The notes beneath the pieces are model-generated. The model saw only the letters and a program-made list of their open reading frames with translations, had not been told where the DNA came from and searched no databases. Below, one piece after another: positions 1-7,413 of a DNA stretch of 13,202 bases (the stretch's first letter is position 1; each line of letters begins with the position of its first letter). Both the position numbers and the translations under genes were made by a program. Source of the stretch: Phycisphaerales bacterium (lineage in GTDB: Bacteria > Planctomycetota > Phycisphaerae > Phycisphaerales > SM1A02); contig JAGQOI010000228.1 of assembly GCA_020427625.1 (NCBI GenBank), positions 1-13,202 on the forward strand, given 5' to 3'.

Positions 1-54
1 GATGCGGACGCGACCGGACCCGTCGTCCGATTCGCGCCGCCGGTCCGATCGTGA
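1..54 (+). CDS. 3' end of an upstream gene (perhaps fabD), partial
   Basis: Frame 1 is open from the window edge for 17 codons and ends in TGA at 52-54. The visible residues end in VVRFAPPVRS. The stop overlaps the GTG start of fabG by four bases (GTGA, 51-54), a typical translational-coupling junction. That junction is the main reason to believe this is a real gene end. In many bacteria the gene just before fabG is fabD (malonyl-CoA:ACP transacylase), so that is the best guess. The visible residues carry no diagnostic motif, so the identity is inferred from position only. Confidence 0.5.
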   Translation, partial: DADATGPVVRFAPPVRS

Positions 55-797
55 GGTGCGTCATCGATACGCGAGTCGCCATCGTCACCGGAGCCAGCCG
101 CGGCATCGGCCGCGCCATCGCCGAGCGGCTCGCCGCCGACGGTCTGCACGTCGTGCTCGTGAGCCGCACCGCCGCGACGCTCGACGCGGTGCGCGACGCG
201 ATCATCGCCGCCGGCGGCAGCGCGGAATCGCGTCCGTGCGACATCGCCGACGGCGCGTCCTGGGGCGCGCTCGTCGACCAGGTCGCGTCCGATCTGGGGC
301 GTCTCGACGTGCTCGTGAACAACGCGGGCATCACCCGCGACGGGCTGGTGCTGCGGATGAAGGACGAGGACTTCGACGATGTCATCGCGACGAACCTGCG
401 GTCGGCGTTCATCGGTTGCCGCGGTGCCGCGCGACCGATGATGCGCGGCAAGTTCGGTCGTCTCATCAACATCGGTTCGGTGACCGGCATCATGGGCAAT
501 CCGGGCCAGGCGAACTACGCGGCGGCGAAGGCGGGCCTGATCGGCATGACGAAGACGCTCGCGAAGGAACTCGGGTCGAAGGGGATCACGGCGAACGTCG
601 TGGCGCCGGGCTTCATCGAGACGGACATGACCGAGGGTCTGCCGGACGCGCTCAAGCAGGAGGTCTGCAAGACCCTGCCCGTGCGTCGATTCGGGCGACC
701 CGAGGAGATCGCCCACGCGGTGTCGTTCCTCGCGTCCGAAGGGGCGGGATACGTGACCGGACAGGTCCTCGTCGTCGACGGCGGCCTGGCGCCGTGA
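51..797 (+). CDS. fabG: 3-oxoacyl-[acyl-carrier-protein] reductase FabG
   Basis: This is an NADPH-dependent short-chain dehydrogenase that reduces 3-oxoacyl-ACP to 3-hydroxyacyl-ACP in cytoplasmic type II fatty-acid synthesis. The 248-residue length is normal for FabG. The Rossmann glycine motif TGASRGIG lies at residues 13-20, NNAG at 90-93, and the catalytic set is Asn115, Ser143, Tyr156 and Lys160 (YAAAK). The PG motif is at 186-187 and the C-terminus ends VVDGGLAP, as expected. The GTG start has no clear Shine-Dalgarno sequence, but it overlaps the preceding stop codon (GTGA), so coupled translation is likely. acpP and fabF follow on the same strand, which separates this FabG from the many look-alike SDR enzymes. 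Confidence 0.95.
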   Translation: MRCVIDTRVAIVTGASRGIGRAIAERLAADGLHVVLVSRTAATLDAVRDAIIAAGGSAESRPCDIADGASWGALVDQVASDLGRLDVLVNNAGITRDGLVLRMKDEDFDDVIATNLRSAFIGCRGAARPMMRGKFGRLINIGSVTGIMGNPGQANYAAAKAGLIGMTKTLAKELGSKGITANVVAPGFIETDMTEGLPDALKQEVCKTLPVRRFGRPEEIAHAVSFLASEGAGYVTGQVLVVDGGLAP

Positions 798-825
798 CCC
801 CGGGACCGGGCGCGGTTCGACCGGA

Positions 826-853
826 TTGCACGTGGGTGGAATCCGGCTATAGT
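826..853 (+). promoter_or_regulatory. Sigma-70-type promoter of acpP
   Basis: A -35-like TTGCAC (826-831) and a -10-like TATAGT (848-853) are separated by 16 bp in the fabG-acpP gap. The predicted start of transcription is near 860, about 45 bases before the acpP GTG. An extra promoter fits the high ACP level that cells need relative to the enzymes. It is read from sequence only. Confidence 0.6.
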
Positions 854-905
854 GCTCTCGCGATCGCGGCCCGCGTCGGGCCGTTCGTCCTCAGGAGATA
901 CCGCT

Positions 906-1157
906 GTGACCGAAGCTGAGATCGAAGCCAAGGTGATCGAGATCGTCAGCGAGCAGATGGGCGTTGACAAATCTGAGATCAGCCGCGACACGAGCTTCAC
1001 GAACGACCTGAACGCCGACAGCCTCGACACCGTCGAGCTCGTCATGGAGTTCGAGGACGAATTCGAGACCAACATCCCCGACGAACAGGCCGAGAAGATC
1101 CAGACGGTCGGTCAGGCCGTCGAGTACATCCGCACGGCGATGGGCGCCGCGAGCTGA
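906..1157 (+). CDS. acpP: Acyl carrier protein AcpP
   Basis: This small acidic carrier holds growing acyl chains on a 4'-phosphopantetheine arm and presents them to FabG, FabF and the other fatty-acid enzymes. It has 83 residues, the usual size. The prosthetic group attaches at Ser39 within DLNADSLDTVELVM, an almost canonical DSL site. Helix II and III residues (EFEDEFETNIPDEQAEKI) follow the classic ACP pattern. The frame stays open further upstream, but GTG at 906 is chosen because AGGAG (893-897) sits 8 bases before it and the protein then starts VTEAEIEAKV like other ACPs. It has its own promoter 50-80 bases upstream and lies between fabG and fabF. Confidence 0.96.
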   Translation: MTEAEIEAKVIEIVSEQMGVDKSEISRDTSFTNDLNADSLDTVELVMEFEDEFETNIPDEQAEKIQTVGQAVEYIRTAMGAAS

Positions 1158-1238
1158 GCCCCGCGAGACGCCGGTGTCCGGGCTCAGGGTCCTTGATTCC
1201 CGCGGCTCCGCCTCGGGACGGATCACGATGCCGGGCTC

Positions 1239-1273
1239 GGTGACGCGTCCGTCGCCCGGGGTCCCGCGTCACC
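1239..1273. repeat. Inverted repeat between acpP and fabF
   Basis: GGTGACGCG (1239-1247) is perfectly complementary to CGCGTCACC (1265-1273), with a 17-base loop. It lies in the 170-bp gap after acpP. No T-run follows, so it is not a classic terminator. It could slow polymerase or protect the acpP 3' end, which would help give excess ACP over FabF. The rest of the gap shows no clear promoter. Confidence 0.4.
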
Positions 1274-1327
1274 CGGACGTCACCGCACTCGAGCGCCGTC
1301 CGTGAGACGACGCTCCTTCACTTTGGC

Positions 1328-2587
1328 ATGAGCACCTCATCGAACCGTCGTGTCGTCATCACCGGAATGGGCGCGGTCACGTCGCTCGGCGTTGGCGTCA
1401 CGCCGACCTGGGCCGGCCTCATCGAAGGACGCTCGGGCATCAGCACGATCACGACCTTCGAACAGAGCGACCAGTGGTCCGTCCGCATCGCCGGTGAAAT
1501 CCGCGACTTCGACCCGACCACCCGGATCGAACACCGCGAAGCCCGCAAGATGGACCGGTTCTGCCAGATGGGACTCGCCGCGGCCCACGAGGCCGCCGAG
1601 CACTCCGGCATCGACTTCGCCGCCGGCGATCCCTTCCGTCGGGGCGTCGCCATCGGCTCGGGCATCGGCGGCATCATCACGATCGAGGCCGGTCACGAGC
1701 GCCTGCTCGAGGGCGGGCCTCGCAAGATCAGCCCGTTCACCGTGCCCATGCTCATGGTCAACGCCTGCGCCGGACACGTGTCCATCACGTTCAACCTGCG
1801 CGGCGCCAACACCGCGACCGCGACCGCCTGCGCCACCGGCGGACACGCGATCGGCTCCGCCTTCCATCTGATCCAGCGCGGCGACGCGGACGTCATGTTC
1901 GCCGGCGGCTCCGAGGCCGCCATCAGTCCGCTGTGCATCGGCTCCTTCGCCGCCATGAAGGCCCTCTCCACGCGCAACGACGATCCCACCCGCGCCTCGC
2001 GCCCGTTCGATCGCGATCGCGACGGGTTCATCCTCGGCGAGGGCGCGGCGATCATCATCCTCGAATCCCTCGAACACGCGAGGGCCCGCGGCGCGACCAT
2101 CTACGCCGAGATCTGCGGCTACGGCACGTCGGGCGACGCCTACCACATCGCCGCCCCCCACCCCGAGGGCACCGGCGCGCTCCGCGCGATGGAGGTCGCG
2201 ATCGCCGACGCCGGCGTGAATCCCGACGCCATCGGGTACATCAACGCGCACGGCACGTCGACGCCGCTCGGCGACGCCGCCGAGGTCCACGCCGTGAAGG
2301 AACTCTTCGGCGATCACGCGAAGAAGCTCGCGATGAGTTCGACGAAGTCGATGACCGGACACGCCCTCGGTGCCGCGGGCGGGATCGAGTCCGTCGCCGT
2401 CATCATGGCCTGTCGCGAGGGCATCCTGCCGCCGACGACGAACCTCGACGCGCCGGACGACGGCTTCGACCTCGATTTCGTCGCGAACGTCGCGCAGGAA
2501 CGCACGGTCCGCTACGCGCTGAACAATTCGTTCGGCTTCGGCGGACACAACGTGTCGCTCGTGTTCAAACGCTACGACGGCGATTGA
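1328..2587 (+). CDS. fabF: 3-oxoacyl-[acyl-carrier-protein] synthase II FabF
   Basis: This is the condensing enzyme that extends acyl chains by two carbons using malonyl-ACP. It is a 419-residue thiolase-fold protein of normal length. The nucleophile is Cys168 in TATACATGGH. The decarboxylation histidines are His308 (NAHGTST) and His345 (SMTGH), with Lys340 in the STKSMTGH segment. The gatekeeper loop NNSFGFGGHN is at 399-408 with Phe404. This Cys-His-His set marks the FabF/FabB group rather than FabH. The N-terminus RRVVITGMGAVTSLG fixes the ATG at 1328 as a natural start, although no Shine-Dalgarno sequence is visible. Its place after fabG and acpP supports a housekeeping role over a polyketide synthase. 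It converges with the prepilin gene across a 33-bp gap. Confidence 0.96.
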   Translation: MSTSSNRRVVITGMGAVTSLGVGVTPTWAGLIEGRSGISTITTFEQSDQWSVRIAGEIRDFDPTTRIEHREARKMDRFCQMGLAAAHEAAEHSGIDFAAGDPFRRGVAIGSGIGGIITIEAGHERLLEGGPRKISPFTVPMLMVNACAGHVSITFNLRGANTATATACATGGHAIGSAFHLIQRGDADVMFAGGSEAAISPLCIGSFAAMKALSTRNDDPTRASRPFDRDRDGFILGEGAAIIILESLEHARARGATIYAEICGYGTSGDAYHIAAPHPEGTGALRAMEVAIADAGVNPDAIGYINAHGTSTPLGDAAEVHAVKELFGDHAKKLAMSSTKSMTGHALGAAGGIESVAVIMACREGILPPTTNLDAPDDGFDLDFVANVAQERTVRYALNNSFGFGGHNVSLVFKRYDGD

Positions 2588-2620
2588 GCCCGACGCCCGA
2601 CGCGCCCGTGACCGACCCGT

Positions 2621-3436
2621 TCAATCCCACTGCAGTTCCGGACCGTCCTTGAGGTCGATCGATCGCGTGAACGCGAGGATCGCGTCGAGGCCCTCGATCC
2701 CGTCCTCCTCGGCGAAGAGGTTGTCCTGGACCCACTCGCCGCTCGCGTTCCGGTAGGAGAGACCGGACGGCACGAACGAATCGACGAAGACGATGTGCCC
2801 GTCGCCGTGCAGCAGATGCCCGCCCCAGACGCCGGCCCGACCGTAGGTGTACGACGACGGATCGTCCTCGCCGTTCGCCGGGCCGCGGTTGCCGATGATC
2901 GGCACGCGGCTGTCGGCCCACGCCCAGTAGTCGCGCCGATTGAAGCACAGCGGCACGTGGGCGAAGGAGACGTTCGACCCGGAGCGGAGATCGGCCGTGA
3001 AGCCCGGATCCCACCACGCGTCGGCGGACGGATCGTAGCGGGTGAAGTCGTAGTCGAGATCCTCGTCGACGACGGGACTGTACTCGTTGCCGGAGATGAG
3101 CTGCTTCGGCGGCGTGTAGCGCTGCATGACCATGAGCGAGAACAGGTTCGCGGTGGTGTTCAGCCGGTCGTCGCCGGACCTCGCCACGGCGCTCGGCATG
3201 ATGAACCCCTCGGTCCGTCGATCGGTCGCGGCGACCGCCATCGACTGGTACAGCGCGCCGAGGTAGAGCTCGTCCTGGAACGACCGCACGGTGCCCGCGA
3301 CCGGGTTGCCGGCGCCCGTCGTCGCCTTGTTCAGCGAGGTGAGCAGGATCACCGACAGCACCATGATGATCACCATGCTGACGAGGATCCCGACCAGCGA
3401 CGTCCCGCGCCGCGACGATGCGTGCCTGACCATCAT
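2621..3436 (-). CDS. Prepilin-type N-terminal methylation protein, planctomycete-like
   Basis: This 271-residue protein carries a type IV prepilin-like N-terminus. A short basic leader (MMVRHASSRRG) is followed by a hydrophobic helix, TSLVGILVSMVIIMVLSVIL, at residues 12-31. Cleavage would be after Gly11. Position +5 of the mature chain is Gly where pilins usually have Glu, and +1 is Thr. Near the C-terminus, HGDGHIVFVDS at 210-220 resembles the H-x-DG motif of the large planctomycete pseudopilin families. The region between looks soluble, with many Asp, Tyr and Trp residues. The frame opens upstream to 3484, but ATG 3436 is preferred because GGAGG lies at 3446-3450, 9 bases before it. It probably faces the periplasm in a secretion- or pilus-like assembly. 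The exact function is unknown. Confidence 0.75.
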   Translation of the reverse strand: MMVRHASSRRGTSLVGILVSMVIIMVLSVILLTSLNKATTGAGNPVAGTVRSFQDELYLGALYQSMAVAATDRRTEGFIMPSAVARSGDDRLNTTANLFSLMVMQRYTPPKQLISGNEYSPVVDEDLDYDFTRYDPSADAWWDPGFTADLRSGSNVSFAHVPLCFNRRDYWAWADSRVPIIGNRGPANGEDDPSSYTYGRAGVWGGHLLHGDGHIVFVDSFVPSGLSYRNASGEWVQDNLFAEEDGIEGLDAILAFTRSIDLKDGPELQWD

Positions 3437-3485
3437 GTGAAACCGCCTCCGAAATGACGAGCGACCCGGCGGCCTGACCGTCATG

Positions 3486-3491
3486 AGTATA
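3486..3491 (-). promoter_or_regulatory. -10 box for the prepilin gene
   Basis: On the - strand this reads TATACT, one base from consensus, in an otherwise GC-rich gap between the second lipoprotein gene and the prepilin gene. Transcription would start near 3479, about 43 bases before the preferred ATG. I see no good -35 box at 16-18 bp, so the call rests on the -10 box and its position. Confidence 0.4.
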
Positions 3492-3505
3492 GACCGGTCG
3501 TTCGA

Positions 3506-3982
3506 TCAGCGTCGGCGCTCGCCGGCCTTCGGAAGCGTGTCGAGGAACCCGTCCAGACGCCGCGCGGAGGCGCCCTCGAGCACGGTGCGCAATGCCGCGA
3601 GCGCCGGCGCCTCCCCTTCCACGGTCAGCCGATGGCGCCCGCACGCCGGCGTGTCGACGAGCAGTTCGTAGCGTCGGCTGCCGGTTCCGTCGCCAATCCC
3701 GTCGCCGACGACGTCGCGACAGCAGTCGTGCGCCGCGAGCGTCGCGTCGAGCGACGCCCGTTCGGCGTCGGTGAGCGTCCCGGTCCAGGTCGTCCGGCGT
3801 GCGATCGCATCGCCGCCGCCGCCGAACGCGATGGCGCCGTCGGCGCGGACGCGGTAGAAGGCCGCGACGTTCGGACCGTTCGTCGTGAGCATCTCCAGCG
3901 TGACGGGACTTCGGAGGACCGACGTCGACCCGCATCCGACGAGGAGGAGCATCGTCGCGACGAGCGGAACGAGCCGCGTCAT
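3506..3982 (-). CDS. Small predicted lipoprotein of unknown function (second of pair)
   Basis: This 158-residue protein begins with a lipoprotein signal, MTRLVPLVATMLLLVGCGS, with lipobox LVGC at 14-17, so Cys17 would be lipidated and the protein membrane-anchored facing the periplasm. The mature part contains a beta-rich stretch (VTLEMLTTNGPNV, AAFYRVRADGAIAF), then a helix TDAERASLDATLAAHDCC at 71-88, then YELLVDTPACGRHRLTVEG. Cysteines 87, 88 and 114 are candidates for disulfide or metal binding. The ATG overlaps the stop of the preceding gene by ATGA (3979-3982), so the two are translationally coupled. The N-terminal half looks like a diverged copy of the neighbour. I do not recognise the family. 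Confidence 0.8.
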   Translation of the reverse strand: MTRLVPLVATMLLLVGCGSTSVLRSPVTLEMLTTNGPNVAAFYRVRADGAIAFGGGGDAIARRTTWTGTLTDAERASLDATLAAHDCCRDVVGDGIGDGTGSRRYELLVDTPACGRHRLTVEGEAPALAALRTVLEGASARRLDGFLDTLPKAGERRR

Positions 3983-4590
3983 CGCCGGTACCTGGCGTAG
4001 GGATCGTCGCCCATGTCGTACCGGCGGGGCATGATGTGCCGATCCTCGAGCGAGTCGGTGATCCACGCGTACGACGCGAGGTGACGGATGAACCGCGCCG
4101 ACGCCGGATCGGCCGCGTCGACGCTCGAGCGGCGTCGGATCGACGACCAGCGCCGGCCCTCCGCCTGCATGGTGATGATCGTCACGAGTTCGTCCGGGCC
4201 CGGCTGGACGAGCGCGGGATTGCCGACCGAGTCGGAGGCGGACGGGTCGGCGAGCCCGACCTGCCCGGCGACCGCCCACACGTCGGCGATCTGCTCGCTC
4301 GACAGCGTGCGGGCCCACGGCGGCAGGTCGTCGGTGTCCAGCGGATCGCCGGAGGACGCCAGCAGCGCGCCGTCGGGGAACAGCACGAAACGCCCGCGCC
4401 GGGACTCGACCCGCCCGATCAACGGAACCTTCCGACCGGCGAGAATCGTGACGTCGATGACGAGATCCACCGGAACGCCCGCGATCGGGTCGGCCGCGCC
4501 GCCCGGCGCGGCGGCGGGCGGTGCGGCGCACCCGGTCACCGCGAGCAGTCCGGCCACGAGGATGAGCATGATCGGCGCGCGTCGTCTCAT
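3979..4590 (-). CDS. Predicted lipoprotein of unknown function (first of pair)
   Basis: This 203-residue protein starts with MRRRAPIMLILVAGLLAVTGC. The lipobox VTGC lies at 18-21, so Cys21 is the predicted lipid anchor. A Pro/Ala/Gly linker follows to about residue 37, then a beta-rich domain (PVDLVIDVTILAG, GRFVLFPDGALLASSGD), a helical part with LSSEQIADVWAVAGQVGLADP, and a C-terminus rich in Arg, Asp and Tyr (residues 190-203). The longer open frame to 4707 is rejected because it would run through the divergent promoter region and bury the signal peptide. The ATG at 4590 starts exactly where transcription from the promoter at 4597-4624 is expected to begin, suggesting a leaderless message. 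The function is unknown. Confidence 0.8.
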   Translation of the reverse strand: MRRRAPIMLILVAGLLAVTGCAAPPAAAPGGAADPIAGVPVDLVIDVTILAGRKVPLIGRVESRRGRFVLFPDGALLASSGDPLDTDDLPPWARTLSSEQIADVWAVAGQVGLADPSASDSVGNPALVQPGPDELVTIITMQAEGRRWSSIRRRSSVDAADPASARFIRHLASYAWITDSLEDRHIMPRRYDMGDDPYARYRR

Positions 4591-4596
4591 GCCGAA

Positions 4597-4624
4597 AGTG
4601 TACGAGGGCGTGCCGATTCCGCAA
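4597..4624 (-). promoter_or_regulatory. Promoter of the lipoprotein pair, apparently leaderless
   Basis: Read on the - strand, TTGCGG (4619-4624) and TACACT (4597-4602) are separated by 16 bp. Only six bases (4591-4596) lie between the -10 box and the ATG at 4590, so the predicted first transcribed base is the start codon itself. No Shine-Dalgarno sequence is present, which is consistent with a leaderless transcript. Confidence 0.55.
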
Positions 4625-4628
4625 TCGG
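4613..4628. repeat. Small inverted repeat over the -35 region between divergent genes
   Basis: CCGATT (4613-4618) and AATCGG (4623-4628) form a perfect 6-4-6 inverted repeat that covers the -35 box of the leftward promoter. It is a candidate operator that could also affect the pheT promoter. It is short and could be chance. Confidence 0.3.
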
Positions 4629-4642
4629 GGCGCGTCGTCCCT

Positions 4643-4671
4643 TTGTCGGAACGGCCGGCATGGGATACGCT
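4643..4671 (+). promoter_or_regulatory. Possible pheT promoter
   Basis: TTGTCG (4643-4648) and TACGCT (4666-4671) are 17 bp apart. Transcription would begin at about 4678, only a few bases before the pheT ATG at 4682. pheT has no visible Shine-Dalgarno sequence, so a near-leaderless message fits. The -10 box is weak. Confidence 0.35.
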
Positions 4672-4681
4672 CTTCTCCGCC

Positions 4682-6709
4682 ATGCAGACGAGCGTGAAAT
4701 GGATCAACGACTACCTCGACCGTCCCGCCGACGCCGATGAACAGGCCGAACTGCTCACGCGGGCCGGCTTTCCGATCGAGAGCAGCGAGCCCGTCGAGGG
4801 TGATGACCGGTGCCAGGACGTCGAGACGACCTCCAATCGCGGCGACTGTCTCGCCCACGTCGGCCTCGCGCGGGAGATCGCGACCCTGTCGGGACGCACG
4901 CTGAAGCCGCCGCACGCGACGCCCCCCACCGGCGGCGGAGCCGCGTCGGACCACATCCGCGTCGTCAACGAGTGTCCCGACGAGTGCCCGCGCTACACCG
5001 CCCGCATCATTCGCGGGATCACGGTGGGTCCGTCCCCGGCGTGGCTTGCCTCGCGCCTGCGCGCCATCGGCCAGATCCCGCGCAACGCCCTCGTCGATGC
5101 GACGAACTTCGTGCTCTTCGAACTCGGCCAGCCGACGCACGTGTTCGACCTCGACACGCTGCGGGGCGGATGCATCCGGATTCGACGGGCGACGACGAAC
5201 GAGCCCTTCCAGCCCATCGGCGAAGGTGCCGCGCCGGTGAAGCTGACGCCGGAGGATCTCGTCATCGCCGACGCCGAGCGGGCGGTCGCGATGGCGGGCG
5301 TGAAGGGCGGCGCGCTGACGGCGGTGACGAAGTCGACGACGAACGTGCTGCTCGAGGCCGCGACGTTCAGTCCGGTCGCGGTCCGCACGAGCAGCCGTCG
5401 TCACCAGATCGCGTCGGACTCGTCGTACCGGTTCGAGCGGGGCGTGCATCCGGCGCAGGTGGACGCGGCGGCGGCGCGGCTCGCGGCGCTGATTCTCGAT
5501 CTGTGCGGCGGGACGCTGCTGGACGGCGTGGTGAGTGACGGCGCGCCGATGCCGGACGCGCGGATCGTCTCGTTGCGCCCGGACCGGTGCCGCGCGATCC
5601 TCGGCGTCGACGTTCCGACCGCCGACATCGTGACCTGGCTGGGCGCGCTGGGGTTCGACGTTGCGTCGACGAGCGAGGGTCTGCGGTGTCAAGTGCCGCC
5701 CGCGCGTCTGGACATCGAGCGGGAGATCGACCTCATCGAGGAGGTCGGTCGCATGTACGGTCTCGATCGGATTCCGCTGCACGATGCGTTGACGATCCGC
5801 GTCCAGGCGCCGCAGTCGACGGAGACGGCGCGCCAGGCGGTGCACGACGCGCTCGCGGGCATGGGGTTCGTCGAGACGGTGACGCACTCGCTCATCAGCG
5901 AGCCGCTGGCGACGGCGTTCCTCCGCGAAGGCGAGTCGGCGCTGCGCGTCGACGATGATCGCGCGAAGTCGGACCCGATCCTCCGCCCGTCGATCGTGCC
6001 GAGCCTGCTCCGGGTGCGCAAGCACAACGAGAACAACGGCGTCACCGACCTGAAGCTCTTCGAGGCCGGCGCGACGTTCTTCCGTCGCGACGATCGTCAC
6101 GAAGAACGCATCTGTCTCGGACTGCTCGAGGATGTGACCGATCCCGCGCTCGGCGTGCGCAGTCTGCGCGGCGTCGCCGAGCGCCTCGTCCGTCTCCTTC
6201 GCGGGCCCGACGCCGCCGTCAGCATCGAACCCGACGACGGCCGGCCCTGGCTCGCGCCGGGCGCGCGGGTCCGACTGGACGGCGAGGATCTCGGCTGGAT
6301 CGGCGTCATCTCGCGGGACGTGCGCGGGCTCGTCGATCTCGGGCATGACACCATCGCCGCCGAACTGACCATTCCCGCCCTCTACGCCCGGGACGCGGCG
6401 GACCCCGAGGCCCGTCCGCTGCCGGCGTTCCCGGCCATCGCCCGCGACATCTCCGCCATCGTCGACGAGTCGGTCGCCTGGCGCGACGTCGAGCGCACCG
6501 TCGCCGACCTCGCCCTCGACCATCACGAGGCGACGCAGTTCGTCACGACCTTCCGCGGCAAGCAGATCCCGGCCGGGCGCAAGTCGCTCACGCTGCGCAT
6601 CGTCTTCCGCGCGCCCGATCGGACCCTCACCCACGACGAGGTCACGCCCCAGGCCGATGCCGTCATGCGCACGCTCACCGAACGACTGAACGCCGAGATC
6701 CGGAGTTGA
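4682..6709 (+). CDS. pheT: Phenylalanyl-tRNA synthetase beta subunit, lacking the OB tRNA-binding domain
   Basis: The beta subunit pairs with PheS (alpha) in the (alpha-beta)2 enzyme that charges tRNA-Phe and edits mischarged Tyr. Its 675 residues are about 120 fewer than the roughly 795 of E. coli PheT. The N-terminus (MQTSVKWINDYLDRP...AGFPIESSEPV) matches the usual start but passes directly to TTSNRGDCLAHVGLARE at 49-65, so the EMAP/OB-fold tRNA-binding insert is missing. Then come the B3/4 editing region (about 100-283, with GQPTHVFDLDTL at 149-160 and SDSSYRFERGVHP at 245-257), the B5 domain (about 294-365, DIEREIDLIEEVGRMYGLDRIP), the catalytic-like core (370-570) and the C-terminal anticodon-binding FDX-ACB domain (582-675). 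The ATG at 4682 is preferred by homology, since the upstream open frame is antisense to the lipoprotein gene. pheS is not adjacent. Confidence 0.95.
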   Translation: MQTSVKWINDYLDRPADADEQAELLTRAGFPIESSEPVEGDDRCQDVETTSNRGDCLAHVGLAREIATLSGRTLKPPHATPPTGGGAASDHIRVVNECPDECPRYTARIIRGITVGPSPAWLASRLRAIGQIPRNALVDATNFVLFELGQPTHVFDLDTLRGGCIRIRRATTNEPFQPIGEGAAPVKLTPEDLVIADAERAVAMAGVKGGALTAVTKSTTNVLLEAATFSPVAVRTSSRRHQIASDSSYRFERGVHPAQVDAAAARLAALILDLCGGTLLDGVVSDGAPMPDARIVSLRPDRCRAILGVDVPTADIVTWLGALGFDVASTSEGLRCQVPPARLDIEREIDLIEEVGRMYGLDRIPLHDALTIRVQAPQSTETARQAVHDALAGMGFVETVTHSLISEPLATAFLREGESALRVDDDRAKSDPILRPSIVPSLLRVRKHNENNGVTDLKLFEAGATFFRRDDRHEERICLGLLEDVTDPALGVRSLRGVAERLVRLLRGPDAAVSIEPDDGRPWLAPGARVRLDGEDLGWIGVISRDVRGLVDLGHDTIAAELTIPALYARDAADPEARPLPAFPAIARDISAIVDESVAWRDVERTVADLALDHHEATQFVTTFRGKQIPAGRKSLTLRIVFRAPDRTLTHDEVTPQADAVMRTLTERLNAEIRS

Positions 6710-6714
6710 CGACC

Positions 6715-7329
6715 ATGACGATCGCAACGTCGACCGTCGACGACTTCCTCGAGACGATCGACAGCGCGGCTCCGACGCCGGGCGGCGGCGCGGTCGCCGG
6801 AGTCGTCGGCGCGCTCGCCGCGGCGCTCGGCGGCATGGTCGTGCACTTCACCCTCGGGCGCAAGACCTACGCCGCCCACGCGACGATGCACCAACGCACC
6901 GGCGCCGCCCTGTCCGAAGCTCGACGACAGGCCCTGGCGCTCGCCGACGCGGACGCCGCGGCATACGGACGTCTGAACGTCCTGTGGAAACTCCCCGAGG
7001 ACGATCCGCAGCGCCGGGCGTCGTGGGACGGCGCCGTCGACGCCGCGATCGACGTGCCGCTGCGACTGCTCGGTCTCGGCGCCGACGTGCTCGCCCACCT
7101 GGAGACGCTCGTCGGCACGTCGAACCGCATGCTGCGCAGCGATCTCGGCATGGCGGCGGTCCTGGCGGAGGCGACGATCCGATCCGCGGCGTGGAACGTG
7201 TCGATCAACCTCCCGCTGCTCACCGACCGGGCCCGGGCGTCGACGGTGCGGTCGGAGGTCGAGGAACGGATCGTCGCGGCACGGGCGGCGAGCCGGCGCA
7301 TCGAGGATGCCTGCCGCGCCGGCGATTGA
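6715..7329 (+). CDS. Cyclodeaminase/cyclohydrolase family protein (FTCD_C)
   Basis: This 204-residue, mostly helical protein belongs to the cyclodeaminase domain family (Pfam PF04961). Members act on one-carbon folates, as formimino-THF cyclodeaminase or methenyl-THF cyclohydrolase (FchA). The signature APTPGGGAVAGVVGALAAAL is at 19-38, followed by LADADAAAY at 77-85 and SDLGMAAVLAEATIRSAAW-NVSINL at 142-166, as in the family. ATG 6715 is chosen because GGAG (6702-6705) sits 9 bases upstream; a TTG three codons earlier is less likely. The gene begins five bases after the pheT stop, so they are probably cotranscribed. No formiminotransferase domain is attached, so the exact folate reaction is open. 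Confidence 0.85.
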   Translation: MTIATSTVDDFLETIDSAAPTPGGGAVAGVVGALAAALGGMVVHFTLGRKTYAAHATMHQRTGAALSEARRQALALADADAAAYGRLNVLWKLPEDDPQRRASWDGAVDAAIDVPLRLLGLGADVLAHLETLVGTSNRMLRSDLGMAAVLAEATIRSAAWNVSINLPLLTDRARASTVRSEVEERIVAARAASRRIEDACRAGD

Positions 7330-7413
7330 TGCCGCCGCGGGACGGGGTCGCGAGCCGGGATCGGGACGGGACGGAACTGAAGTGAGGCGCTTCGGTCGGT
7401 CGATATCACGCCG

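Noticed and set aside
515..1075. Leftward open frame opposite fabG and acpP
   Set aside because: It is antisense to two conserved genes and has no motif of its own.
2621..3484. Longer prepilin reading frame starting at 3484
   Set aside because: It would begin at the -10 box and add 16 residues before an already complete leader. The strong GGAGG site points to 3436.
3984..6727. Very long leftward open frame opposite pheT running into the second lipoprotein gene
   Set aside because: It is antisense to the well-conserved pheT and translates to an Arg/Asp/Val-rich chain without motifs. Only its last 158 codons (the lipoprotein) are real.
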